Shown: positions 41,792 through 50,885 of the stretch, piece by piece
Position numbering within the stretch: position 1 is the first letter of the stretch
Layout of the letters: each line of letters begins with the position of its first letter
Origin: Comamonas thiooxydans
GTDB lineage: Bacteria; Pseudomonadota; Gammaproteobacteria; Burkholderiales; Burkholderiaceae_C
DNA length: 64,000 nt
NCBI RefSeq assembly: GCF_000964545.1
Contig: NZ_BBVD01000005.1
Span: 1 to 64,000, forward strand
Reading direction: 5' to 3'
Position numbers and translations under genes: made by a program
Notes under the pieces: generated by a model
Databases searched by the model: none
Seen by the model: only the letters and a program-made list of their open reading frames with translations
What the model was told of the DNA's origin: nothing

Positions 41792-42421
41792 ATGTCCGCC
41801 CTTCCTTTGTTGAATCATTCCATGCGTGATGCTGACCAGATGCTGGAGCGGGCTCTGGTGCAGTGGGGAGGTGACGAGGATTTGTGGATCTTTGGTTATG
41901 GTTCCCTGATCTGGCGTCCCGAATTCGACTTCAGCGAACGCCGTTCGGCCCATGTACATGGCTGGCATCGTGCCCTCAAAATGTGGAGCACCATCAACCG
42001 TGGCACGCCCCAGGTTCCAGGCCTGGTGTTTGGCATGCTCTCGGGCGGCAGTTGCCAGGGCATGGCCTTCCGTATTCCGCGTAACCAAGGCGATACCGTC
42101 ATGCGCAAGCTTTGGCTGCGTGAGATGCCCAATGCCGTCTATGACCCGCGCTGGCTGCCTTGCCGCACCCCGCACGGAGCCGTGAAAGCCCTCGCATTCA
42201 CGCTGTCACGCCAAAGCCCGCACCATACCGGCGAGCTGGCGCCGGATGAATACCGGCGCATTTTCTCTCAGGCCCAGGGTATATACGGCACGACCCTGGA
42301 CTATGCGCAGGCTACTTTTGACGAGCTGCAACGGCTTGGCATCGACGACAAGGCGCTCAAGCGCCTGCTGGCCTATGCGGACTTCCAGAAAGCCAGTTGC
42401 CCATCTGCTGCTGCTATTTGA
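41792..42421 (+). CDS. ChaC-type gamma-glutamylcyclotransferase
   Basis: A 209-residue protein with the ChaC signature: DLWIFGYGSLIWRPEFDFSE (the YGSL substrate loop), GWHRALKMWSTINRGTPQVP, GLVFGMLSGGSCQGMAFRIP and RKLWLREMPNAVYDPRWLPC, whose Glu matches the catalytic residue. It degrades glutathione to 5-oxoproline and Cys-Gly. GAGGAGTTTCC precedes the start. An earlier in-frame ATG (41615) lacks homology. Confidence 0.9.
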   Translation: MSALPLLNHSMRDADQMLERALVQWGGDEDLWIFGYGSLIWRPEFDFSERRSAHVHGWHRALKMWSTINRGTPQVPGLVFGMLSGGSCQGMAFRIPRNQGDTVMRKLWLREMPNAVYDPRWLPCRTPHGAVKALAFTLSRQSPHHTGELAPDEYRRIFSQAQGIYGTTLDYAQATFDELQRLGIDDKALKRLLAYADFQKASCPSAAAI

Positions 42422-42523
42422 AACGTAGCTAACATCGCTCTACTGTATTGGTCTGCAGAGCAAGAAAGCTTGAAATTCTGGCGATCCGGGGCACAATGGC
42501 CTTTTGATTTCGGAAAGACTGCC

Positions 42524-43135
42524 ATGTTCCCCAACCGTGTTGCCGCCCTCTTTTCGCGCCCTGCCTGGGCAGGTTTGACGCTTGCAGCAAGCTTGGTCAT
42601 GACGGCCTGCTCCACGACCAGCAACACGGCTGCGCCCTCTTCTTCGGAGACGACTCCCGCAGCAGCTCTCAGCAAAGGCGTTCAATCGATTGCACGTCTG
42701 GAAGCCACCAAGGGCAGCCAGGTAACGGGTACGGTACAGTTCTTTCCGCAGCCCGACGGCAGCGTTCGGGTGCAAGGCCGTGTGGAAGGGCTTGCGCCGA
42801 ATAGCGAGCACGGCTTTCATGTCCATGAAAAAGGTGACTGCTCCAGCGGCGACGGCTTGAGCGCCGGCGGCCACTTCAACCCTGGACAGCAGGCGCATGG
42901 CAAATTCGGCGACAGCAAGGCCCATCACATCGGTGACCTGCCCAGCCTTGACGCCGACACCCAGGGCGTGGCAACTATCGATTTTGTGAGCAAGGAGTTC
43001 AAATTGGACAGAGGCAGCAGCGGCATTCTGGGTCGATCGCTGATCGTGCACAACGATCCGGATGACTACACGACCCAGCCCACCGGCAATTCAGGCGCAC
43101 GCCTGGCTTGTGCCGTGATTGAGCGCGGCGCCTAA
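42524..43135 (+). CDS. sodC: Cu/Zn superoxide dismutase, lipoprotein type
   Basis: A 203-residue SodC. It has a signal peptide with lipobox (SLVMTACS, Cys ~29), a Ser/Thr-rich linker and the SOD fold. Metal ligands are seen in HGFHVHEKGDC, GGHFNPGQQAHGKFG, HHIGDLPSLDAD and SLIVHNDPDDY, and the disulfide partner in ARLACAVI. It removes periplasmic superoxide. The start at 42524 follows a weak ribosome site (GGAAAGACTGCC). It stands alone. Confidence 0.93.
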   Translation: MFPNRVAALFSRPAWAGLTLAASLVMTACSTTSNTAAPSSSETTPAAALSKGVQSIARLEATKGSQVTGTVQFFPQPDGSVRVQGRVEGLAPNSEHGFHVHEKGDCSSGDGLSAGGHFNPGQQAHGKFGDSKAHHIGDLPSLDADTQGVATIDFVSKEFKLDRGSSGILGRSLIVHNDPDDYTTQPTGNSGARLACAVIERGA

Positions 43136-43278
43136 GCCTGCCATCGCCTGGAAAATGAATAGCGAGCGTGCATTTGAAGGACAAGGCCAGGCAGCCGGAA
43201 CCGGGGCTTGTCTGATAGACGAACTCGGCAAATTCAAAGGCTACCGCGTCAGGCCCTCCCTCAGAGGCTTCTAGACAA

Positions 43279-43893
43279 TCAAGAATTGCGCGCCTGCCAG
43301 ATCCTGCGCGCCTCTTCCAAGGCCTGCACAGTGTCCACATCAAGCACGCAGCCTATGTCATCGCAGTCCCAGCGCCACAGACGCTGATTCTCCGCCGCGT
43401 TGCGCACGATGGAGGCTGCGCCCAGATCGCCACTGAGCTCAGCAAGTTCCTGCGCTGCTGCACGACTGAAAGCCACAGGATGGCCCTTCTGGCCCTGATA
43501 AAAAGGTTGGACCACACGCAGCTCGCGACTCTCCAGCTGTGCCAGCTGCAAAGCCAGTTGTTGCAGCGTGCTGGCTTGAATCAAGGGCAAATCTGCAGGC
43601 AGGACCAGCCAGCCATTGGCGCCGGCTGTGGCCTTGACGGCCGCCGCAATGCTGTCGCCCATGCCGGGATGCGGCCCGTATTCCAGATGCCAGGGAAGGC
43701 CCGAGGCCTGCACTGCAGCCAGCGTGGTTTGCAGAACGGTTTGCAGGCCCAGCATGGCCTGGAGCTTGTGGCTGGATCCGCCCGATGCGAGAAAACGCTC
43801 TCCCCTGCCCGCAGCGAGAACCAGCACACAAGGCTGCTCCGGATCAATCACGGGAGCGGACAAAACTTCTTGATTCATATTGCTGTCGAGCAT
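43279..43893 (-). CDS. MobA-like nucleotidyltransferase
   Basis: A 204-residue NTP transferase (start uncertain: ATG at 43893 or 43878). It shows VLVLAAGRGERFLASGG (the nucleotide-binding loop LAAGxGxRF), HKLQAMLG, GMGDSIAAAV, GWLVLPADLPLIQ (the metal-binding Asp) and GQKGHPVAFSR. This subfamily (MocA/CoxI-linked) makes molybdenum cofactor cytosine or similar dinucleotides. No molybdoenzyme gene lies next to it. It is divergent from pdxH and overlaps its 5' region if longer starts are used. Confidence 0.85.
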   Translation of the reverse strand: MLDSNMNQEVLSAPVIDPEQPCVLVLAAGRGERFLASGGSSHKLQAMLGLQTVLQTTLAAVQASGLPWHLEYGPHPGMGDSIAAAVKATAGANGWLVLPADLPLIQASTLQQLALQLAQLESRELRVVQPFYQGQKGHPVAFSRAAAQELAELSGDLGAASIVRNAAENQRLWRWDCDDIGCVLDVDTVQALEEARRIWQARNS

Positions 43894-43927
43894 AACGCCG
43901 GCTTTGGCTGCGCGGCACAATGTGGAC

Positions 43928-44575
43928 ATGAGCAGCCTATCTTCATCCATTGCCGATCTGCGCAAAAGCTATGAACGCGCAGAGCTGAGCGAATCCGCTT
44001 CCAACCAGAATCCCCTGCAGCAGTTCGACCAATGGCTGCAGGAAGCCGTGAGAGCCCAAGTGCCTGAGCCCAATGCCATGACTGTGGCGACCGTGAGCGG
44101 CGACCTGCGACCCAGCACGCGTATTGTGCTGATCAAAGGTTACGACGAGCGTGGCATTGTCTGGTACACCAACTACGACAGCCGAAAGGGCCAGCAGCTG
44201 GCGGGCAATCCATTCGCTGCATTGCAATTTCACTGGGTAGAGCTGGAGCGCGTGGTGCGCATCGAAGGCCGTGTGGAAAAAGTCAGTGCCGAAGAAAGCG
44301 ATGCCTACTTTGCCAGCCGCCCGCTTGACTCCAGAATTGGGGCCTGGGCCAGTCCGCAAAGCCAGGTCATCAGTGGCCGCGGCGTGCTGGTGGCCAATGC
44401 CGCCAAGTACAGCGCGCAGTTTTTGCTCAATCCTCCCCGGCCTCCCCACTGGGGCGGTTTCCGCCTGGTACCTGAGCGGTGGGAATTCTGGCAGGGACGC
44501 AAGAGCCGGCTGCATGACCGCCTGAGCTACCGCCAGGAAGGTCAGCACTGGATTCGTGAACGACTGGCTCCCTGA
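43928..44575 (+). CDS. pdxH: Pyridoxamine 5'-phosphate oxidase
   Basis: A 215-residue PdxH: SIADLRKSYERAELSES, FDQWLQEAV, PNAMTVATVSGDLRPSTRIV (FMN site), RPLDSRIGAWASPQSQVI and the family C terminus HWGGFRLVPERWEFWQGRKS, RLHDR...ERLAP. It oxidises PNP/PMP to pyridoxal phosphate using FMN. The start at 43928 (MSSLSSS) fits the family; an in-frame ATG at 43880 runs into the divergent gene. Confidence 0.95.
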   Translation: MSSLSSSIADLRKSYERAELSESASNQNPLQQFDQWLQEAVRAQVPEPNAMTVATVSGDLRPSTRIVLIKGYDERGIVWYTNYDSRKGQQLAGNPFAALQFHWVELERVVRIEGRVEKVSAEESDAYFASRPLDSRIGAWASPQSQVISGRGVLVANAAKYSAQFLLNPPRPPHWGGFRLVPERWEFWQGRKSRLHDRLSYRQEGQHWIRERLAP

Positions 44576-44603
44576 GTTTTGATGGATCCCTCATTGAAAT
44601 GGG

Positions 44604-44628
44604 AGGGCGCAGCGACAGAAAGCGCCCT
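44604..44628 (+). terminator. Hairpin after pdxH
   Basis: AGGGCGC and GCGCCCT form a 7-bp stem with an 11-base loop, followed by a short CTTC. It is a plausible terminator, though the T-run is weak. Confidence 0.55.
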
Positions 44629-44718
44629 CTTCGCTGATGACCTTTGGCTTGTGATTAAGTGAATGAATTTATGTCGGTGCTGATAAATACATCATGTAAG
44701 TTACATTAATATCATCAA

Positions 44719-45798
44719 ATGCAAAATATAGACATTTCGGATCTGCAGCCTCCAGACCCATCCACTCTGCCAACAGGAAGTCAGCTGTTTCGCGACTGGC
44801 TAGAGCATGAGGGCAACAAGAGTTGGGATGCGCTGGATACTTCTCCTGACGGCAACTATGAAAAGGTCTGGCAGGCCTGGTTGATGCATTTGTCCGGGCA
44901 GGCACCGATCTCTGGCAAGGAGCGCCCTGCGCGCAGGCAACGTTCTTCAAAGCCCTGGCATCAGGCAACCGAGCTGGATGTGCAAAGCTTCTTGCAGATA
45001 CGCGATGGCCAACGTGCGCACCACCACCCCGAGCGCAAGATCAGCCCGGTCACCCGCCGCCGCTACTGGCGGCTGCTGGAGCGCATCTACGATCATGCGA
45101 TGGAGCACGGCTGGATCAGCGCCAACCCAGCAACCGGTCTCGAGCCGGCTGAACGCCCTCCCTCCGAGGACGGCAAGGGCCATTGTCTGCCTCCCCTGCT
45201 CTGGCAGTCACTGCCAAGGCACTTTCCCAGCGCCGACGGCTATCAGGATGCACGCGATCGCGCCATTGTGTTGCTGCTCTACGAGCTGGCTCTAGCCCCC
45301 GAGGAAGTGCGCTGCCTACTCTGGAAGAACCTGCTTTCAAGCGCCGATCAGGTCTGGCTTGGCAGCTTGGAGAGCATTGCGAACGGAGCGTCACCCCTGC
45401 CTCGCTACCTGCAGATAGAAGGCGGTAGAAATGCTCAGCAACGGCTGCTTGAGTTGCCCGACTCCGTGGCCCAGGCCCTGCAAAGCTGGAGAAGATTCAG
45501 CGCCACACAGCGCGGGCCGTCAGTGATTGACGGCAACCATATCGTTTTCTATTCGCGCCGTGGCGGCGAACTGTCAGTACGCATGCTGTTCCATGTGGCC
45601 TCGCAGATCATTCAGCGCGCCCATCAGGCCCAGCCCGAGGACAGTCAGAAATTTCCGCTGCAGCGCGTAGGGCCGCAGGTCTTGCGCAACACGGCCATCG
45701 TGCAATGGCTGCGCGCCGGCGTGCCCGAATCGGAAGTGATTGCCAGGATCGGCGTGGACAGCACACGTTCCCTGCGCCATCTGCAGCACTATCTATAG
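44719..45798 (+). CDS. Stand-alone tyrosine recombinase (phage-integrase family)
   Basis: A 359-residue protein. The N-terminal core-binding region has VTRRRYWRLLERIYDHAMEH and GWISANPATGLEP. The catalytic domain has YQDARDRAIVLLLYELALAP with the first Arg box (LAPEEVRCLLW), GPQVLRNTAIVQWLRAG (HxxR region with Leu-Arg) and the Tyr in LRHLQHYL. The box 2 His is replaced (QVLRNT instead of HxLRHT), so activity may differ from XerC/D. No phage genes adjoin it; the neighbours are core genes. It may act in chromosome biology rather than as an integrase. Confidence 0.8.
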   Translation: MQNIDISDLQPPDPSTLPTGSQLFRDWLEHEGNKSWDALDTSPDGNYEKVWQAWLMHLSGQAPISGKERPARRQRSSKPWHQATELDVQSFLQIRDGQRAHHHPERKISPVTRRRYWRLLERIYDHAMEHGWISANPATGLEPAERPPSEDGKGHCLPPLLWQSLPRHFPSADGYQDARDRAIVLLLYELALAPEEVRCLLWKNLLSSADQVWLGSLESIANGASPLPRYLQIEGGRNAQQRLLELPDSVAQALQSWRRFSATQRGPSVIDGNHIVFYSRRGGELSVRMLFHVASQIIQRAHQAQPEDSQKFPLQRVGPQVLRNTAIVQWLRAGVPESEVIARIGVDSTRSLRHLQHYL

Positions 45799-45804
45799 CC
45801 ACGA

Positions 45805-45836
45805 CATCCGGCCCAGGCCCAAACCTGGGCCGGATG
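45805..45836. terminator. Perfect hairpin between converging genes
   Basis: CATCCGGCCCAGG and CCTGGGCCGGATG form a 13-bp perfect stem with a 6-base loop. It has no T-run but lies exactly between converging genes, so it likely stops transcription in both directions. Confidence 0.65.
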
Positions 45837-45860
45837 CGGCTTAACTCAGCTGCAGCCGGA

Positions 45861-47996
45861 TCAGAAATCCATTCTCAGACCGACCACCAGATTACGCCCC
45901 GTCAACGGGGCTGCACTCTTGATGAACGAGGTTGCTGCGTAGGCCAGACGGTTGGTGAGGTTCTGGCCCTTGACATAGAACTGCCACTGGTTGCCGCCAC
46001 TCTTCCAGAGGTAGCTCGCGCCCAGGTTCAGCATGCCGTAGCCAGGCGTCTGGGTTTCATACTGGGCCGTGCGGTTCTGGCGCAGCACTTGGGTCCATTC
46101 GGCCATGGTGTCCCAGCCGGCCAGACGCGCGTTCACACGCAAGCCGGCACGCAATGCCGGAATGCGTGGCAGCGCAGAGCCGTCTTCCAGACGCGCACGC
46201 ACGCCGTCGCCAAACACGGTCAGGCTCAACTCGCGACTCAGGCGCTGGCTCAGCTGGGCCTCCCAGCCCGTAAAGCGCGCATTGCCCTGGGTGTATTGCA
46301 GCAGCTGCAACCCTTCGTGAGCATCCAGCGTGGCGCCGTAGATATAGCCCTTGATGCGGTAGTGATAGGCATTGAGCTTCCAGGTCGTATCACCGGCCGT
46401 CTTGGCCAGGCCCAGGTCCAGCGCCTGCGAGCGCTCGCGCGACAGATTGGGATTGCCGATCTCGTAGGTTGCCGTGGCCATGTGCAGGCCGTTGGCAAAC
46501 AGCTCTTCGGCCGTGGGCATGCGGCTGCCGCTGGTGAACGAGGCCGATGCGCTATAGCCGGGCTGGAACTTCCAGACCGTGCCCAGCGACGCCGAAGTGG
46601 CGCTGTGGCTGCGACGCTCGTTGCTCAGCTCGGCCTCCACGCGTTGGCGGTCGTGGCGCAAGGCTCCCTGAAAGCTCCAATCCTGCCAGCGGTATTCCTC
46701 AAGCAGATAGAGGCTGTGGCGCTGGGTATCCGTGGGCTGCACATAGGCCTCTTCGCCCGTGGCGCTGAAGCGGCGCTTGAGGGTTTGCAGACCCAGCGTG
46801 CCACGCCAGCCGGCGATGGGTTCATGCTCCATCTCCAGGCGCAGGTCATGGGCCTTGTTTCTGAACTGAGTTGCCACGCTGCCATCCTCGATCTCGTCGT
46901 GGCGGTAATTGGTCAGGCCGCCGCGCAGACGCAGTGCGGCGATGCCGGCCGTGGGCTTGCGCCATTCGCCGCGCAGATCCCAGCGCTCGCTGGTCAGATC
47001 GACCACGGGCACGCTGCCGCCTTCCTCATGATCATGGTCGTGGTCATGCCCGTCATGGGAGCCGCAATGCAGATGATCGCCATGTGCGTGGCAGCCTTCG
47101 AAGCTGTGCTGATGGCCTGGCAAGCCGTACTTGGCCTGCTGCCGCGTGTAGGCCAGACCCAGATAGCCCTGATTACCTACCCACGACAGGCCCACGCTGC
47201 CCGTGTTGCCGCGGCTGAAGCTGCCCGGAACCTTGCTCTGGCCCCAGCCGCTGCCCACGCGATAGTCTCCCGCGTTGCGGGCCACGCCTTCGGCATGCAG
47301 CACCAGCTGGCCGTTATCGTTCTTGAGCGGCGTGGCCGTGGTCAGGGAGAAGGCCCCGGCCGACATGCCTGCCGCCGTTCCAGCCTGCACCTCGGCCGAA
47401 CCTTCCAGGCCCTTCTCGGGCACCCGGGTCGGAATCTTGCCGTCCAGCACATTCACCACGCCCCCCATGGCGCCGGGGCTGTAGAGCAAAGCTGAAGGGC
47501 CGCGCAGCACTTCGATCTGATTGGCCAGCAGCGGCTCGGTGGTCACCGCATGGTCGGGGCTGACCGTCGAGGCATCGAGCAACTCCGAGCCATCGCTGAG
47601 CACGGAGACCCGCGCACCATCCATGCCGCGAATCACCGGTCGGCTGGCTCCCGCACCGAAATGGCTTGCATTGATGCCCGGCTCGGCCGCCAGGGTCTCG
47701 CCCAGGGTCGCGGCACGGCGCAGGCGCAGTTCCTCTTCGCCGAGCACCTGGACGGGCGTGGCCATATCGCCGGCGGCCATGCCTGTCGCCGACACCGTCA
47801 CCTCGGCCAGGCTGGACTCCTGCTTGGCCGCATCGGACTGCGCAAAGGCCAGGGGTGAGCAGGCCAGCAGGCCCAGGCCCGTGCCCAGGGCCAGTCCTCG
47901 CCCTGCTGGTTGCAGCGCCTCTATGGCGCGGGCCAGAGCCGACTTGGGGGAGCGGCGCAAGGAATGGGCGGAAGAATTCGAAAAACGTTGAGACAT
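45861..47996 (-). CDS. znuD: TonB-dependent receptor, ZnuD-like (probable zinc uptake)
   Basis: A 711-residue outer-membrane receptor. It has a signal peptide (LGTGLGLLACSPLAFAQ), plug domain (EVTVSATGMAAGDMATPVQV, SRPVIRGMDGARVSVLSDGS, VEVLRGPSALLYSPGAMGGV-like) and a 22-strand barrel ending in RNLVVGLRMDF (terminal Phe). An extracellular loop at about residues 316-345 is His- and Asp-rich: HQHSFEGCHAHGDHLHCGSH, then DGHDHDHDHEEGG. This loop is the hallmark of ZnuD zinc receptors. The start at 47996 suits the signal peptide. The Zur operator was not identified by eye. The symbol is by resemblance. Confidence 0.85.
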   Translation of the reverse strand: MSQRFSNSSAHSLRRSPKSALARAIEALQPAGRGLALGTGLGLLACSPLAFAQSDAAKQESSLAEVTVSATGMAAGDMATPVQVLGEEELRLRRAATLGETLAAEPGINASHFGAGASRPVIRGMDGARVSVLSDGSELLDASTVSPDHAVTTEPLLANQIEVLRGPSALLYSPGAMGGVVNVLDGKIPTRVPEKGLEGSAEVQAGTAAGMSAGAFSLTTATPLKNDNGQLVLHAEGVARNAGDYRVGSGWGQSKVPGSFSRGNTGSVGLSWVGNQGYLGLAYTRQQAKYGLPGHQHSFEGCHAHGDHLHCGSHDGHDHDHDHEEGGSVPVVDLTSERWDLRGEWRKPTAGIAALRLRGGLTNYRHDEIEDGSVATQFRNKAHDLRLEMEHEPIAGWRGTLGLQTLKRRFSATGEEAYVQPTDTQRHSLYLLEEYRWQDWSFQGALRHDRQRVEAELSNERRSHSATSASLGTVWKFQPGYSASASFTSGSRMPTAEELFANGLHMATATYEIGNPNLSRERSQALDLGLAKTAGDTTWKLNAYHYRIKGYIYGATLDAHEGLQLLQYTQGNARFTGWEAQLSQRLSRELSLTVFGDGVRARLEDGSALPRIPALRAGLRVNARLAGWDTMAEWTQVLRQNRTAQYETQTPGYGMLNLGASYLWKSGGNQWQFYVKGQNLTNRLAYAATSFIKSAAPLTGRNLVVGLRMDF

Positions 47997-48156
47997 CTCA
48001 GTTCCACAAACAACCGTGCGCACGCAGACCATCAAAGAAAGTACGCACGGAAATTCAATAAAAACAGCATAAATCGCTTATGTATAAAGCGCTTATAGCT
48101 ATCAATTCTGATGTTTCTGGTGTAGGCGGCAAAGCATGCCGCAGCATGGATCCGGC

Positions 48157-48654
48157 CTAGACCAGGGAGCTGAGAGACAGAGGAGGCGCGCGAGCAGCCA
48201 GCGGCGCTGCAATAAAGACGGCTCTGGGTGCGGGAGCAAAAGGCCGAGGGATGAAGCTGTCAGGTGGCGGCGCACTGAAAGCGAGCACGGCCACAGGCCC
48301 GGCATAGCCATGATTGACCTGATCCAGCAACTGACATTCGGCCGGGCCGTGACCCGCAAACAGCGCATGGACCCAGCCCTGATCCGGGGCGCAGCCGCTG
48401 TTGTCACTCTGGCAGTCGCCAGCCACAGCCGGCGAGGTTGGCTGCACATGGCTGTGCGCCACATAGGACTTTGCCGGGACTGTATTGTTGACCGAGTGAA
48501 CCGCACGGTGCATCTGGCCAAGCGTCGGGCCCAGCACCATGGCCAGGGCCAGCAGGCCCATCAGCCAGCACATCACCCAGATTTCACGCAGGCTGGCACA
48601 ACCGCCAGCGGATGCTGGACGGCTGTTTCTGCGCAGATGGGAGTGATGTGACAC
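48157..48654 (-). CDS. Hypothetical membrane/secreted protein upstream of the ZnuD-like receptor
   Basis: This is an open frame of about 165-185 residues; the start is unclear (GTG 48654 or TTG 48714). A hydrophobic segment (VMCWLMGLLALAMVLGPTLG) is followed by His-containing sequence (MHRAVHSVNN, YVAHSHVQ) and later CQSDNSGC, GWVHALFAGHGPAECQLLDQ and VNHGYAG. It ends in a Pro/Ala-rich tail. Small His/Cys proteins of this type (DUF2946-like) often sit beside zinc or copper TonB receptors, so metal binding is plausible. It would be co-transcribed with the receptor downstream on the same strand. Confidence 0.5.
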   Translation of the reverse strand: MSHHSHLRRNSRPASAGGCASLREIWVMCWLMGLLALAMVLGPTLGQMHRAVHSVNNTVPAKSYVAHSHVQPTSPAVAGDCQSDNSGCAPDQGWVHALFAGHGPAECQLLDQVNHGYAGPVAVLAFSAPPPDSFIPRPFAPAPRAVFIAAPLAARAPPLSLSSLV

Positions 48655-48753
48655 GTTCAGGAGCAAATGCGGTCTCGGGCGAAACGGCTGCAGCAAAGCT
48701 GCCGGGGGTTGCAAAGTGTATCTGCACTAAGGGCCCTGCGCAGCAAGCCAGGC

Positions 48754-49290
48754 TTAATCCTTGAGCCAGCGCGAGAACGCTTTCTGGAATTTCTGCACCT
48801 TGGGTCCCACCACAAAAGCGCAATAGCCCTGACCCGGGTGCTGCAGGAAATAGTCCTGGTGATAGTCTTCGGCGGGCCAGTAGTTGGTCAAGGGCTCGAT
48901 CTGAGTGACCATGGGTGCATCAAACGCTTTTTCGCTCTGCATTTCCTTGACCAATGCCCGCGCCACAGTCGCCTGCTGTGCATCAGTGGTGAAGATTGCA
49001 CTGCGGTACTGCGTGCCCACATCATTGCCCTGACGGTTCAGTGTGGTCGGATCATGGGTGCCGAAGAAGATCAGCAGCACATCGCGCAAGCTAATGACCG
49101 CGGGGTCGAATTCAAGCTTCACCACCTCTGCATGACCGGTCTGGCCGGTACAGATATCGTCGTAGCTCGGGTGGTCCAAATGGCCGTTGGCATAGCCGCT
49201 TTCCACATCGACAATGCCGCGCACGCGATCGAAGACGGCTTCCGTGCACCAAAAGCAACCGCCGCCCAGATAAATGGTTTCCGCAGCCAT
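48754..49290 (-). CDS. msrA: Peptide methionine-S-sulfoxide reductase
   Basis: A 178-residue MsrA with the catalytic Cys motif GGGCFWC at residues ~10-16, EVVKLEFDPAVISLRDVLLI, FFGTHDPTTLNRQGNDVGTQ, YRSAIF and EDYHQDYFLQHPGQGYCAFV. It repairs oxidised methionine. The start at 49290 has AAGGAGCCCGCA. It is a single gene. Confidence 0.95.
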   Translation of the reverse strand: MAAETIYLGGGCFWCTEAVFDRVRGIVDVESGYANGHLDHPSYDDICTGQTGHAEVVKLEFDPAVISLRDVLLIFFGTHDPTTLNRQGNDVGTQYRSAIFTTDAQQATVARALVKEMQSEKAFDAPMVTQIEPLTNYWPAEDYHQDYFLQHPGQGYCAFVVGPKVQKFQKAFSRWLKD

Positions 49291-49619
49291 TGCGGGCTCC
49301 TTGTGTTTAAGACGCATCAAGCGTAGCTCAAATCAACTACCCATTTTCACCAATGACAGTGATTGCGGCACCGCTATGCTGCACGGCGCCCACTACACTT
49401 GCAATACAAGCGGTGTCCTGCGCATCTAATATGTGACGCATAGAACAGAAGAAACCTGTCTCAGAGGAACGAAGCGCCATCGTGCAGAAGCCGGGCAGGA
49501 CGGCGCACGAAAAGGTCTTGGTAAAACAAGATTGTTCTTATTTTTCCGCGTGGCCATTGATTACATACTTCGCGCAACTTTGACTGGATTTTTAATCTCC
49601 TCGGATATTCACCGACAGG
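49291..49619. other. Intergenic promoter region between msrA and the efflux operon
   Basis: About 330 bases with no recognised gene. It must contain the divergent promoters of msrA and the RND efflux operon. No local regulator gene (TetR/MarR) is present for the pump. Confidence 0.4.
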
Positions 49620-50885
49620 ATGCCGATACACACCATGAAGCGTTCCGGCCGCTGGGCCTTGAGTTTGGCCCTGATCGGCTTGCTGGCTATCACAGGCTGG
49701 CGCGCAGTCGTCAATCTGCAGCATAAAAAGCCGGCTGTGGCCAATGGATCGGCACCGCTGGAGCTGCCCATACAACTGGCTGCCCAGGAGGTTCTGACGG
49801 CTCAACCCCTTCAACTTGCCTTGAGCGTTCCCCTCAACGGTGTGGTTCAGGCAGTGAATTCAGCCATGGTCAAGGCCTATGTCGCGGGCGAACTGCGCGG
49901 CCTGACGGTGCGTGAAGGCGATAGCGTCAGCAAGGGCCAGCAGCTGGCTCGCGTTGATGCCACGGAGGCCGAGGCACGCTGGCGCCAGGCGAAGCAGCAG
50001 GCCGATGCCTCCAGAGCCCAGTTGGTGATTGCCCAGCGCAACCAGGACAACAATGCAGCCCTGGTGCAAAAAGGCTTTATCTCCACCACCGCACTGCTGA
50101 CCTCGCAGGCCAACCTGGATTCGGCCCGCGCCAATCTGGCCGCCGCCCAGGCCGCCGCCGATGCGGCCCGAAAGTCCGTCACCGACGCCGTCATCACCAG
50201 CCCCATGAGTGGGCAGATCGCCCAGCGCTTTGTCCAGAACGGCGAGCGCGTTGGTGTGGAAGCGCGCATCGTCGAAGTCGTCGATCCAGGGAAACTGGAA
50301 ATCATGGCCCAGCTCGCTCCCGCAGATTCGGTACAGGTTCAGGTCGGCCAACTGGCCGAGCTGCAAGTGCCCGGTGCCCCCCAGGACATGACGGCCATCA
50401 GAGCCAAGGTGGTGCGCATCAATCCCAACGCCCAGACCGGCTCGCGCACTGTGGCGGCCTATCTGGCAGTGCAAAAGGACGAAGCCGCCAAGAACAATAG
50501 CAGTCAACGCATTCCACAGTTGCGCCCCGGCCTGTTCTTGCAGGGAAGCATACTGACCGGCAACGCCAGCCAGCTAGCCGTGCCTCTGGCCGCCGTGCGC
50601 ACCGACAAGCCCCTGCCCTATGTGCAAGTGCTGCAAGCGGTCAAGCCGACCGTGGCCGCAATCGCACCGGAGCATACACAGGAAATCTCCAGCCGCACAG
50701 AGCTTCGCGTGATCCACAAGACCGTGGAACTGGGACGCCAGTCCGCCCATGAAGGCGCAACCTGGGTGCAGATCCTCAAGGGCCTGAATGCGGGCGACCG
50801 GATACTGGCTGGCAGCACCGGCGGTCTGCGCGAAGGCACGCTGGTCGAAGAATCGGCCGAGCCAGTCAGCAGCGGGAGCCGGTAA
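49620..50885 (+). CDS. RND efflux periplasmic adaptor (membrane fusion protein)
   Basis: The 421-residue protein has an N-terminal membrane or signal segment (WALSLALIGLLAITGW). The biotinyl-lipoyl half motifs are AYVAGELRGLTVREGDSVSK and GQQLARVDATEAEARWRQAK, joined by a coiled-coil hairpin rich in Ala and Gln (ANLDSARANLAAAQAAADAA). The second half is ITSPMSGQIAQRFVQNGERV, followed by the beta-barrel part. It links the inner-membrane pump (next gene) to a TolC channel. ATG at 49620 or 49635 is the start. The next gene begins directly after its TAA. Confidence 0.92.
   Translation: MPIHTMKRSGRWALSLALIGLLAITGWRAVVNLQHKKPAVANGSAPLELPIQLAAQEVLTAQPLQLALSVPLNGVVQAVNSAMVKAYVAGELRGLTVREGDSVSKGQQLARVDATEAEARWRQAKQQADASRAQLVIAQRNQDNNAALVQKGFISTTALLTSQANLDSARANLAAAQAAADAARKSVTDAVITSPMSGQIAQRFVQNGERVGVEARIVEVVDPGKLEIMAQLAPADSVQVQVGQLAELQVPGAPQDMTAIRAKVVRINPNAQTGSRTVAAYLAVQKDEAAKNNSSQRIPQLRPGLFLQGSILTGNASQLAVPLAAVRTDKPLPYVQVLQAVKPTVAAIAPEHTQEISSRTELRVIHKTVELGRQSAHEGATWVQILKGLNAGDRILAGSTGGLREGTLVEESAEPVSSGSR

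Noticed and set aside
45705..47495. 596-codon open frame antisense to the TonB receptor
   Set aside because: It lacks family motifs, and its length is explained by GC-rich codon bias of the real gene on the other strand.
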